NCBI GenBank assembly: GCA_946406115.1
Contig: OX291562.1
Span: 9,826,001 to 9,890,000, forward strand
DNA from: Apoda limacodes
Lineage: Eukaryota > Arthropoda > Insecta > Lepidoptera > Limacodidae
DNA: 64,000 bases
Reading direction: 5' to 3'
How positions within the stretch are numbered: the first letter of the stretch is position 1; every line of letters starts with the position of its first letter. The notes under the pieces are model-generated. The model saw only the letters and a list, made by a program, of their open reading frames with translations, was not told where the DNA came from and searched no databases. This document shows positions 7,231 to 16,785 of this stretch, in pieces. A program made the translations under genes and the position numbers.

Positions 7231-9909
7231 GTGATATACTGGAATCCGGGGGGTGTAAGAGATAAGACCGCAGACCTCAGGTTATTAGTCCAACAGCACG
7301 ATATTCATATTGTGTTGTTGGGCGAAACCAAATTCCGCCCTGAGCATTCTCTTTGTTTGCCCAATTATTTCGTCTATAGGCGGGACGAAATAAACGCCAC
7401 GAATAACATCGCTTACAGGGGCACAGCAGTGCTGATTCGTAGAGACATTGTCCACGAAAGTTTACCCCTGTCAAGCTTTGTTTCAACTCGAGCGATAGGT
7501 ATTAAACTAAGAGTCGACAATACCGAACTCAAGGTTTACGCTGCCTACAAGCCACCTAAGGTGCCTTTTATTTCCGGCGATATTACAAACATTATGTCCG
7601 ACGACACGCCCACACTCATACTCGGCGATTTTAACGCCAAACACCGACAATGGGGTTCAAAAATTTCATCCAAAGACGGTAGAGATTTAAAAAATGATGC
7701 CGAGGCGCACAATTACGTCGTAATTGGTCCCGGCTCCCCCACTCATTATCCATCTCAGGACTTATTTCAACCGGACGTACTAGACATAGCACTAGCTCGT
7801 AATATTAGTTGGCCCATCTCATTAGAAACCCTCCATGACATTGACTCGCAACACCTCCCCATCTTACTGGTCCTCGGAGTTTCTATTAGGGACAAACCTT
7901 TGCCACCAATGAAAAACATTACGGACTGGACTAAATACCAAAAACTACTAAGCTCATTTAAACTCCCCCCCGGTGGCCTGTCCACTCCACAGGAAGTGGA
8001 AACAGCCACCCAGGCGCTTACCGCGGCTATCTCTTCCGCACTTGCTCAGTGCACCACAGCTGCCAAGACAGCCTCGGGGAAAAGTTTATTACCGGTACAT
8101 CTCCGTAATAAACTTAGCCAAAAACGAGAACTTCGCAAACTGTGGTGCCGAACTCGTTGCCCGTCAATTAAAAAAGAGCTAAATAAATTAGGTAGTGACC
8201 TATCGCACCAAATTTCGCTTTATCGGAAATGGTCTTGGGACAATACAATTTCAAAGGCCAGCGACAATGATACCGCCCTTTATCGTTTAGCTCGCTGTAT
8301 GACCAACACCCCTGCACCCATACACCCCCTCGTAGACACGCTAGGTAACCGTTTGTACTCAGCTGAGGAACGCGCGGGCCTACTGGCGGACCACTTCGAG
8401 GACCAATTTAGGCCCAATCCCATTGTCGACCACGCCCACACATCATTGGTTGAGGAGCGCATACAACAGCTCCTCTCTAACCCCACTGACCCACTTAGAG
8501 GTGACGATTTTATCTCCCCTAAGGAGGTTAAAAAATTTATATCTTTTTTAAACAAAAAGAAATCTCCCGGCCCTGACGGCATTCCTAACACGGCCCTTTT
8601 GATGCTACCCAGAAAAGGTCTTGTGGCCTTAGCCCGTATTTTTAATGGGATCCTCCGCACAGGTTTCTTTCCCACGACCTGGAAGACAGGCAAAATTATT
8701 GTCATACCGAAGCCTGGTAAGAGCCGCCAGAAACCAGAGCATTATCGGCCGATCACGTTACTTTCTAACATAGCCAAACTGTTCGAACGACTTTTATTGA
8801 AAAGGGTATCACCCTTTATCAATCTTAGGCCAGAACAGTTTGGCTTTAGAAGTAATCATAGCACCACTCTTCAGCTTACTCGTGTTTTACACCATATGGC
8901 CTTTGAGATGAACAAAGGCAGGTACACGGTCGGGGTCTTTCTCGACATCGAGAAGGCCTTTGATCGTGTTTGGCACGCCGGCCTTTTGTTTAAGCTTTCT
9001 GAGACCGATTTACCCCCTATGTACGGGCGGATAATAGCCTCTTTTCTGGAGGGGCGGAGTTTCTTTGTTTCGGTTGACAATAAAAACTCCCCTACCAAGA
9101 CCATTTCAGCGGGGGTCCCTCAAGGTAGCTGCCTTTCCCCACTGTTGTATGCGATTTTCACTAATGACATTCCCACGCTTAGCGATAGCGGTCTATCGCC
9201 AGGCATACAGGACGTCACCTTAGCATTGTATGCCGACGACAGCGCGTACATGAGCTCGTCCCGTAAGTCCCACTTAGCTGCCGCTAAAATGCAGCGATTA
9301 TTGGACATTCTCCCGTGCTGGCTTGACAAGTGGAGGATAGCAGTAAACGCCTCAAAAACGGCAGCCATCTTAACCGGCCAACAGAGGCTATTACCTAAAG
9401 CGCTTGTATTCCGCGGGCAGGTAATTGAGTGGCAGAGCAGCGTAAAATACCTTGGCTGCTTTATCAACCGCAGACTGCGCATGTCCAAAATGGTTGAACA
9501 TGCAGCGGCCAGGGCGGTTGGCGCCAGGGCGGCCCTACGGCCATTATTTTCGTCTGACCTGCCACTTAAAACCAAAATCCGGCTATACAAACTCTACGTT
9601 AGGTCCCGTTTAACGTACGCCGCGCCGGCTTGGTACGCCTTGCTATCCGCCACTAAAAAGAAAAAGATTCAAGTAGTACAAAACAAATCGCTGAGGATAT
9701 TAACGGGTGCTCCGCGCTACGTTCGCAATGACACAATTGCAAGGGACACAAAGGCAGAGCCAATAGGTGAGTTTATCGCCAGACTGGCCGCCCGGTTGTT
9801 TGACGCGGCGGACAATAGCACCCACCTCCACCTAAGGGGAGCGCCTTTGCACGCCCGTCCACCCGAAGGCCGACCTCTCCCTAGGGAGCTAATCCCGCCC
9901 AAAAACTAG
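7231..9909 (+). CDS. LINE ORF2 (APE endonuclease + reverse transcriptase), copy B, intact about 892 aa
   Basis: Endonuclease domain, residues about 1-220: E32 in GETK, Y106 in AAYKPP, D133/N135 in LGDFN, D185 in VLDIA and H208 in DSQHLPILL. RT domain, about 400-700: SPGPDGIP (near 445), RPITLLSNIAKLFERL, FGFRSNHSTT (near 537), FLDIEKAFDRVW (first catalytic Asp 572), AGVPQGSCLSPLLY (near 630) and YADD (667-670). The C-terminal region of about 190 residues has no RNase H motif, as is normal for this clade. The open frame starts at 7135 without any ATG; GTG 7231 is only the first start-like codon, and homology to copy A begins at L-R (7225-7230). Translation probably depends on termination-reinitiation at the ORF1 stop. 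No frameshift or stop was seen, so the protein may be functional. Confidence 0.9.
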   Translation: MIYWNPGGVRDKTADLRLLVQQHDIHIVLLGETKFRPEHSLCLPNYFVYRRDEINATNNIAYRGTAVLIRRDIVHESLPLSSFVSTRAIGIKLRVDNTELKVYAAYKPPKVPFISGDITNIMSDDTPTLILGDFNAKHRQWGSKISSKDGRDLKNDAEAHNYVVIGPGSPTHYPSQDLFQPDVLDIALARNISWPISLETLHDIDSQHLPILLVLGVSIRDKPLPPMKNITDWTKYQKLLSSFKLPPGGLSTPQEVETATQALTAAISSALAQCTTAAKTASGKSLLPVHLRNKLSQKRELRKLWCRTRCPSIKKELNKLGSDLSHQISLYRKWSWDNTISKASDNDTALYRLARCMTNTPAPIHPLVDTLGNRLYSAEERAGLLADHFEDQFRPNPIVDHAHTSLVEERIQQLLSNPTDPLRGDDFISPKEVKKFISFLNKKKSPGPDGIPNTALLMLPRKGLVALARIFNGILRTGFFPTTWKTGKIIVIPKPGKSRQKPEHYRPITLLSNIAKLFERLLLKRVSPFINLRPEQFGFRSNHSTTLQLTRVLHHMAFEMNKGRYTVGVFLDIEKAFDRVWHAGLLFKLSETDLPPMYGRIIASFLEGRSFFVSVDNKNSPTKTISAGVPQGSCLSPLLYAIFTNDIPTLSDSGLSPGIQDVTLALYADDSAYMSSSRKSHLAAAKMQRLLDILPCWLDKWRIAVNASKTAAILTGQQRLLPKALVFRGQVIEWQSSVKYLGCFINRRLRMSKMVEHAAARAVGARAALRPLFSSDLPLKTKIRLYKLYVRSRLTYAAPAWYALLSATKKKKIQVVQNKSLRILTGAPRYVRNDTIARDTKAEPIGEFIARLAARLFDAADNSTHLHLRGAPLHARPPEGRPLPRELIPPKN

Positions 9910-10274
9910 CCGGGCTTATATGTTACATGTGTATATGTCATATTTTAGTTAGTTTTTTCTTTCCAATCACCTTTGTTTTTTCATTCTCCACTTGTGTTTT
10001 TTCGTTTTTTCGTTTTTTGTTTTATTTTTTCGTTTGTTTTTATTTCGTTTCCTCCTCGCCACTTTCACAAAGTGGCCACTATAATGCCGACAGAGGGCCT
10101 GAAAAGTAGGCCCTCTTTAAACAATCACCGAGGGTGCGCTCACCCTCGAGACTTGCCCGGGTCATGGGGTAAAACGTCAGTCCTTACCCCGACACCCGTA
10201 CCTCCTTTACCCGACAGGGTAAGTAGATGTCCACGTTTCGTTTCATACAATTACAAATACAAATACAAATTTTA
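9910..10274 (+). promoter_or_regulatory. 3' UTR of LINE copy B with five perfect hairpins and ACAAAT tail
   Basis: T-rich tract to about 10057, then stems 10058-10065/10069-10076 (8 bp, loop CAC), 10092-10100/10108-10116 (9 bp, loop GAAAAGT), 10129-10136/10141-10148 (8 bp, loop CGCT), 10166-10172/10184-10190 (7 bp) and 10207-10212/10217-10222 (6 bp, loop GACA). All are perfect Watson-Crick in this intact copy. Between stems the strings TGCCCGGGTCATGG and CCCCGACACCCG match copy A, and they supply the two arms of a CGGGT/ACCCG closing stem around the fourth hairpin. The end is TTTCATACAATTA followed by (ACAAAT)n. A role in RT recognition is inference. Confidence 0.7.
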
Positions 10275-10906
10275 CACTGATAGATTTTAACTATTTACGT
10301 ATTATTAAGAATTATTAAGAATTTAACTCAACTCTGCTTGAGTACATATCTTACACTACATGTTATTTACGCCTAAACTATTATTTTACATCGTATATTT
10401 TATTTTTGACAATCCTACATATTAAATCCTTACTGACATTACCTATAGTTACTAAGTTTACACGAGATATTATTTACGAAATACATGCGCTTCCTTAAGT
10501 TATTTCTACGTTATTTCTTATATATCTTACTATTTATTTAACCTTCTTACTTAAAATGTACATAGTTGAGCAAACCTTATGTACTCTATCTCACATTGCA
10601 ACGACATACTTCTATCCTAGTTGTTGTGACTTTATTTTTCGTCACTTGCAACGTTACAACTTAGTATTATTTATTTATCATATAATTCACAAACCTTACA
10701 ACTTACTAACTTATTATTTTACGTATCGTTTTAGAGCTACCCTATTGTGTCAATACGACTTTATTTATCAAAAAATCCTTATTTAAACATGTTTACATTT
10801 TAATCCTTATATCCTATCCTATCCTATCCTTATTTATGTGTTTCGTGTGGTCCGTCGCTAACAGATATACATACCATTAATACTGCTAGTCTCATGAAGT
10901 TTGAAA
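10275..10906. other. AT-rich DNA, no gene; short ATCCT pentamer array
   Basis: Base composition drops sharply to AT-rich right after the LINE tail. An 11-base unit ATTATTAAGAA is doubled near 10300-10321. Four to five ATCCT pentamers lie at about 10811-10830; this is not the insect telomere unit (TTAGG/CCTAA). A 76-codon open frame at 10556-10786 has no recognisable features. Nothing else supportable. Confidence 0.5.
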
Positions 10907-11035
10907 ATAAAAGAGTTGAAAGAGCCGATAAAGGTCCCTCGTAAATTTCCACGGCCGTAACTCTTGATTAGGAGAGCACTCCTGTTCTATAAAAAGAGTT
11001 ATAAAACTTCTTAACACTTTTAGTGTTTTATTTAC
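10907..11035 (+). repeat. Dispersed repeat, copy 1 (partner at 36.6 kb)
   Basis: About 125 bases containing AAGAGTTGAAAGAGCCGATA, a CCACGGCCGTAACTCTTGAT core and ...AAAAGAGTTATAAAACTT. The reverse complement matches 36573-36697 over its whole length. The repeated AAGAGTT/AACTCTT words make it partly self-complementary. Class unknown. Confidence 0.6.
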
Positions 11036-11825
11036 TGTGCGGGTGGAATCAAAGGGGCTCGAAGATTCAAAACTTCAAAGTAGGTTATTTTTCGGGATAA
11101 AAAGTCTCGGTGCCAAATTTCAACTCAATTACAACAAACAAACATACAAATAAACAGACAGCCAGACACCTTGAATTCATAATATTAGGTGTGCATAAGA
11201 AATGGCGTGTTTCAGCATTTTCGTAAAATCATCCCCTGAGGAGGAAACATGGGGGGAAGGATGTTTTATAAGAGTTCCACTGCTAGATAAGACGGAATTT
11301 TAAGGGCTGTACCTATGAAAGGTCACGCGGTTAACACCGTTAAAAACAATAGTTTTATGTAAAACTTGGCCAAAAATTTCAAAAGAGAAAGACAGACATC
11401 ACTCACTGCGAATCAATTATGTAGCACGAATTTCAGCAAACGTTAAGCGCGGACGGAAAATGCTTTAGTCGAAGATTATTCTAATTCGACATGAATAAAT
11501 GAATAAATGCAAAAGTGGTAATACGAACCTTTATTTATGCAGTACAATTTCACTCCTGTATTTATTTATGCTCTACATTTTCACTTTTAACCTTTATAAT
11601 GCGGCATTTGGGGGTTAGTAGGAATATATCTTACCTTTGTACCTATAATTTGAATCTAAGAATTACATATTTCTTTTAAGCAATAAGTACATATTTTTTG
11701 TAATGCTGCTTACTAAATAACAGACTCACTCATCATCAGCCAGCCAAAACTAGTGAACCTAGAATAATTTAATTTCGACAGGGCAATTTTGGAAAGCGAC
11801 CCCCTATAGCATAAAATGACAGTTG
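11036..11825. other. No gene; probable Helitron-like fragment near 11100-11200
   Basis: At about 11110-11195 the string CAACAAACAAACATACAAATAAACAGACAG followed by ATAATATTAG resembles the reverse-oriented start of the Helitron-like family seen elsewhere in the window. The rest is AT-rich and unrecognised. Confidence 0.3.
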
Positions 11826-12633
11826 AGGGGTGTCTGTTCAAAAGGTCCTATTTCCATGATAAACAAATTTTACAGGAAACAATAAAAAGTATTTAAATTG
11901 TTTAATGAAATATAATAATAATTTTTATTATTGTATTAAAAAAAAAGTAACGTAGATTAGGCTAATTGACATACATGAACATTTTCGTTTTAGTTTTATA
12001 CTGTGTTTCTTTTTTTTAAATAATTTTCATGTGAAATAGGACTTAATGATCGGAATTACCATAAATAAGTCTTTTTGATCAGAATATTCTAGAAATAAGA
12101 CTTTTTTGGACACTTTTCTGTCCTTAAGCTTCTTTGTTCTAGTTCCCGCATTTATTAATATCTGTACTGTTCCATCAACTTCATCTATTTTTATAAAAAC
12201 AGCGATTTATTTTTGTATTTTTAAATAATACACTCAAACAAAATAAAACAAAAAAAAATCAATATTAAGATACGTAAGCGACGCCCTTTAAAATGTTCCA
12301 CACACCAGTAAAATTTATCTAAATGTCATATTTTTTCCAGCATAAACAATCTTTAAGAAATGGCTCTTTGAAGTATACAGCCAAAGCATCGATTTTATGA
12401 ATCGAAAAAACTCTATTTTCGGCAGGCAAGTATATATGGCAAGATTTAATTACTCGGTTATAATTTGTATTAGCTCGGAACGTTAAAGTTTAAAAACTTT
12501 TTAAATTGGAAATACGTGCTTTTCGATTGGAATTTTATCAAATATGGATGGGATTTCAGTTACAGATTTAAGTTAAAGAAAAAAAAATCAGTTCTTTCTA
12601 CAGTGAAATAGGAGCTTTTGAACAAACACTCCC
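11826..12633. mobile_element. 808-bp inverted-repeat element (MITE-like), no coding capacity
   Basis: Left end GGGGTGTCTGTTCAAAAGGT (11827-11846, continuing CCTATTTC) matches the reverse complement of the right end (12598-12633; GGGAGTGTTTGTTCAAAAGC then TCCTATTTC). The arms are about 35 bp with a few mismatches. The interior is AT-rich without a transposase. The right end coincides with the left edge of the duplicated block starting at 12626. The style suggests a Tc1/mariner-type non-autonomous element, but a clear TA duplication was not identified. Confidence 0.55.
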
Positions 12634-13150
12634 TAGTTAAAAGTTTGTAAGGCCATCATTATTAGGATTTCGTACTTTAAAAGGTAAAAAACAGAATCCT
12701 TTTAGGATCACTTCATTGTCAGTCTGTTTGACCCTTTTGTCAGAAACGCGTGGGAGGTATCAAGCAGAATTAATGTAAAATAATTAGGTCTTCTACGGTA
12801 AAATAGAAGTGTTCTGCGTTGCTATAAAAAAGGAAGTAGATTTAATATATTTTTATAGTAATCGATAAAAACTATCTGAAATAATAACTTATTACGACTA
12901 AATTTAAATGTGAAACTCCAGCCTTGAGTACATACGTGCTTGCTAACTAAATACATTTTATTGTAAGAACAGCAATAATAATTAGTGGTTAACTTAATTT
13001 TAACGCTGCTATTGCTTACATTTAAATAAGCATAATGAATTCAGATAAGTTGACTCTTCATAAAATGGCGTCCCAGTTAACTGTTTTGGACTTACTTCAA
13101 ACAGCTTGGAATTAAGCTTGTTACATTTGGCGATACGACACCGATACGAC
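12626..13150 (+). repeat. Direct duplication, copy 1 of about 520 bp (partner 16786-17303)
   Basis: Starts ACACTCCCTAGTTAAAAGTT and ends CACCGATACGAC. It matches 16786-17303 in the same orientation over its full length with scattered substitutions and small indels, highly similar by eye. Its first quarter (GGATTTCGTACTTTAAAAGG, then ...GGATCACTTCATTGTC...GACCCTTTTGTCAG) is a diverged form of the family at 29405-29745, so the block contains an old repeat that was later duplicated or moved as a unit. No gene seen. Confidence 0.8.
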
Positions 13151-15380
13151 AAACTAAATTTCATGAAAATCGTAGGAGCCGTTTCCGTGTTTAGATTATA
13201 TTGTAACTTCCCCCTTTTTCTTTATAGAAATATAAATATATTATTAAAATGTTTTAGAAAACTTCGCAGCCTCAACCCCACTCACTTAACGAGTGAGAGG
13301 AATTAAATCTAAATAAATATTTAATAGTGATGCAGATAATTATCTAATTTCGCCAAGCGTGATCGTCAAAAGTGGTGGGACCCGAAAACCGTTGTGTTAA
13401 ATAAGTAGTAACCCAGTTGTTTTAGAGGTACGTCAGAGTAATATAGCAAACAATAGTATACAAATAAGCGTAAAGTAAAATAATCAAGAAATAAATATAG
13501 CTAAATCTACGATCATAAATAAGGTAAACTTTGAATTTTTACCATTTCTAAAGCCTGTACAAAAACACCTAAACGAATCAAATACTTGAATATCAGAACT
13601 AAAGGAAACACAAAGGAACCCTAATTGATGCTACTTCCATATTTGAAAGTAAAATCCATACGAATGCTAAATCCATTTGTTTTGTAGAGTGGGAACCAGG
13701 TAGCTAAGCGTTCAGGACTTGCGACCTGAAAGTAGGTTTAAGGGGCGCCTCCTTACGATGCACATCAGCGCTCACCTACACTAGCTAACCAGCCAAAATA
13801 GTAAAACCCTACTAACGCCGCTAAGGATGGACATGGATTACACATAGTAATTACTGTATCTCTGGGCAGACCTAGTTCTTTAGTGGGCTATATAATTATT
13901 ATGGCTGGTATAATTTTAGTTCCCACTTCAACTTATCTTAAGACTTTTACCTAGCTGAAATTGTCCGAGAAAGAAGGTCCGTCGATATATTCCTTTCTAC
14001 TGAGGTGATTGAAATTTCTTTCTACCATAAATTTCTAACCGGAAAAAAAAGCGAACTCGTCATTACGATGCTTTAATTTAAATTAGATAATTTTAAAACA
14101 CAACCTAAAGAATTTCACAACACACATACAATATAATAATTTTTAATATAAAAGTATTTACTAACCAGTAATGGTGGCACAATCTAGCTGTAGTTTAACC
14201 CCACGTGGTTCCTAGGTAGCTTCTATTTACTGACAAGGGTAGACTATGGTTTTCTCTTCGGGCAGCGTTTCGACAATTTAACCGACGGCAATTGAATGTT
14301 CTGTATGTATGGGACCACGCACTTTTATCACCACTAACCCCTCTCTAACAACGTTCTCACCCCACATTTCAAACACCCCCATCCGGTTTTTTATTCCGGA
14401 CGGATTTCTGGCCTTAATTAACTTTAAGAATAAAGAATATCTTTTTAGTATAAAACTAGTTATGTCGGTTGGGGTACTATTATGGAGTCCTGGATTAACG
14501 GTCTAGATAAAACGGCCTATTTATCCTAAATTAATAGAATCCCAATAAAATATTAATATTATGTTCTAAATGTTCATAAAGTTCCAACAAACCCCGGGTA
14601 ATTTCAAATAAACTAACACGTAATACCATTATATGAAATACGTAAAAATCAAGACAACTACCTTTTATAATTGTTAGAATTCTTATTGTACGAGGCTACC
14701 CTAATGGTTGTTAAACGACTGACTTAGGTAAGTCTCGCGGGCGTTTTCGATATTATAAAAGATCTAAGTAACTTAAACTTTCGCGGTTATATTTAACATT
14801 ATAAAACTCCCAATCAGCGCTCTTAAAACTACCACCAATCACAGTGCGTTCGAACAAACCAATCAACGCTTTTAAAACATTCTCTCTGATCACTTTAGTC
14901 CCAAACAAACACCCAATCATAGTTAGCTTTAAACCATTCATTCTCGCGCCCCAGGTTCAAAATTTTACGGAACTTTATTTTGTCTAGAGTTCGAATTCAT
15001 AATTCCGAAGTTAGATTTCTACCTACATTTAACAATTAATTCCGTGTTGTCTACGATTCGTAAGTTCATAACTTAATATTTTACATTTTAGTCATTTGTA
15101 CTTATATTTTATTAGTTTTAAACCTTTCATAAAATAAATCATAAATTCTCATCTAATGTATAAAATAACTGAACTTGAATATTTGAACGCGCCATTGTAA
15201 TTTAAAGATGCATTTTGCTATTGGTAGTACGTTCATTGATAATTGTTTACTAATAAAAATCTTCGCGCTAAAACTTGAATAAACACATTGTATTACGAAA
15301 ATGTTAAGGCATAAATATGGTATCGCCACAATAAATATATATATATATATATAATATATTTTTTTTGTTGTTGTTGTTCA
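13151..15380. other. AT-rich stretch without recognisable genes
   Basis: Short open frames (up to 65 codons) are at the length expected by chance. A small patch at 14790-14900 repeats CCAATCA three times with GCTCTTAAAAC/GCTTTTAAAAC, a weak direct repeat of unknown meaning. An (AT)n run and TTG repeats lie at 15331-15378. Confidence 0.4.
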
Positions 15381-15386
15381 CTCGGT

Positions 15387-15770
15387 TCAAAGAAAATACT
15401 TCTCATTGCTTATTTCATTATCCATTAATGTATTCCTCCTCTTCGTCTCGGTTGATTTGGTATCAATTGTTGCTTGATTTTGGATAATTTCATTTCTTAT
15501 ATCAGCATCTAAAATTTTGATAAATTTTTCAAATCTCTTCGATATCATTCCAATTGTTCCAACAACTATTGGTATTATAAAATCCACAATCTTTGTATTT
15601 CATTTTTTTCTGTTTCTGTTTTTGTTATATTATAATCAGATGGTACACTATATATCATCTATAAGTTAAATTTTGTTTTCTTCTTTAGCAATATAAATAA
15701 TATCTGGTCTTTTGTGTATATACAAGGATTGATCGTTTAAAGGTATTAGATTAAGTTGGGTTTTGTTGTA
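15387..15770 (-). pseudogene. Relic of a LINE ORF2 C-terminal region
   Basis: Minus strand, bases 15587-15387, encodes DFIIPIVVGTIGMISKRFEK, a pattern (IIPIVIGATGxISKxFEK) that I recognise from the C-terminus of ORF2 proteins of insect LINEs. Upstream, 15770-15590 gives YIHKRPDIIYIAKEE and then SDYNITKTETEKNEIQ, matching the usual HxKPDIxLxxKE...VPxDxNI region but broken by stops and frame changes. Only a decayed 3' fragment is left. It is unrelated to the two Jockey elements on the left side. Confidence 0.6.
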
Positions 15771-15884
15771 GTTAAAGATCTGGACCCGTTGTCGAAATTT
15801 GACAGTAACAGTTGAAGTTCATTTACTTTCGTAAACTGTAGATTTCTGCTTTTTCTAAGGTTTTCTTGATCAAACAGAAAAATA

Positions 15885-15912
15885 ATGAATAATAATAATA
15901 ATAATAATAAAT
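15885..15912. repeat. (TAA)n microsatellite
   Basis: About nine AAT/TAA units, seen directly. Confidence 0.8.
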
Positions 15913-16094
15913 GATATTTGACAGTAACAGCTAAAACATCAAAAAAAAAAAAGAAAAACCATGCTATAAGCGGTGGTTATTTGTAGTAATTTGGTTTATT
16001 TTAGATTCACGTCGTGCACCCGTGGTTGTGATGTCATTTGGTCATGTTTAGTCGAATATGGTCGTTGTTTATCGTACCTGGACCGCACTCATGG

Positions 16095-16760
16095 TGTGTC
16101 CACGTGGAAATCAGTTATAGTTATTTTTGCGGAAATATTTCAATTTTTCGAGATTTATTATATTATTAAATTAAAATAATTAAAACTTCAAAAATCTCTG
16201 TATCTACCAAAAATCAGCTCAATTGGTTACTTCAACGCGACGTCAAGCATAACAAACCAACAAACAGACAGACGTTAACAAATTTATATAAGTTAAGTTA
16301 AGGGTTTAAACTAATTTCAGTTTACTTTTTTATCTAGTAAACTCGTAACTTAGGCCTCAGACTATATAATACTATATTAGTACTTAGGAAAGGTTGTAGG
16401 TGGTGCTTTTGGTCTTTAAAACACACATACCACCGTTTGCATCCTGCTATCCTTGACAAATTTTGATTTACGGTCTATTTATATGACGGTATAATTATTT
16501 AAAATACAACTCATTTCTTTTGGCAACAACGCTAGAATAAATAAAAATAACTATTTTTACTGGATACTTTACTTTTTTATAAATACTATTGTGGTCTAGT
16601 GGTGTTCATACTTTTTTCTATGAAGATCTCCCTACCAAAAATTTATGACTGGGAGATCGACGCTTGTACCAACAAAACTTTTTTGTTAGTAAATAAAACT
16701 ACTACACTAGGTGAAAATGTTTGAATTTGTGTTTAATTGTCATTTATAATAAAACAAAAA
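16095..16760 (+). repeat. Direct duplication, copy 1 (partner 17851-18393)
   Basis: Starts TGTGTCCACGTGGAAATC and ends ATTTATAATAAAACAAAA. It matches 17851-18393 in the same orientation, with about 100 extra bases in this copy around 16270-16360. The first part is a reverse-oriented Helitron-like segment (TATAGTTATTTTTGCGGAAA, ACAAACAGACAGACG). The second part (ACTTAGGAAAGGTTGTAGGT onward) has no known identity. It ends immediately left of the second copy of the 520-bp duplication. Confidence 0.75.
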
Positions 16761-16785
16761 TTAATCAACGTGATTTTTTTTTATG

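Larger units (their letters stand above)
5009..10274 (+). mobile_element. Jockey-clade LINE, copy B, apparently full-length and open
   Basis: Complete-looking element: leader of about 330 bases, intact ORF1, intact ORF2, T-rich 3' UTR, structured 3' end and a tail of (ACAAAT)n at about 10251-10272. It belongs to a family related to, but clearly distinct from, copy A: the proteins look about three-quarters identical by eye and the noncoding parts are much more diverged. The 5' boundary is estimated from where copy A's tail repeats stop. No target-site duplication could be assigned because copy A abuts the 5' side. The body is much richer in G+C than the flanking DNA from 10,275 on. Confidence 0.85.

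Noticed and set aside
1..10274. Calling the pair TRAS/SART telomeric elements
   Set aside because: Those are R1-clade elements embedded in TTAGG; no TTAGG tract is present, and protein motifs fit the Jockey clade better.
10805..10832. (ATCCT)n as telomeric repeat
   Set aside because: The unit is not CCTAA/TTAGG, and only four to five copies are present.
14790..14900. CCAAT-box promoter
   Set aside because: Three CCAATCA words in a weak direct repeat, but no gene downstream on either strand.
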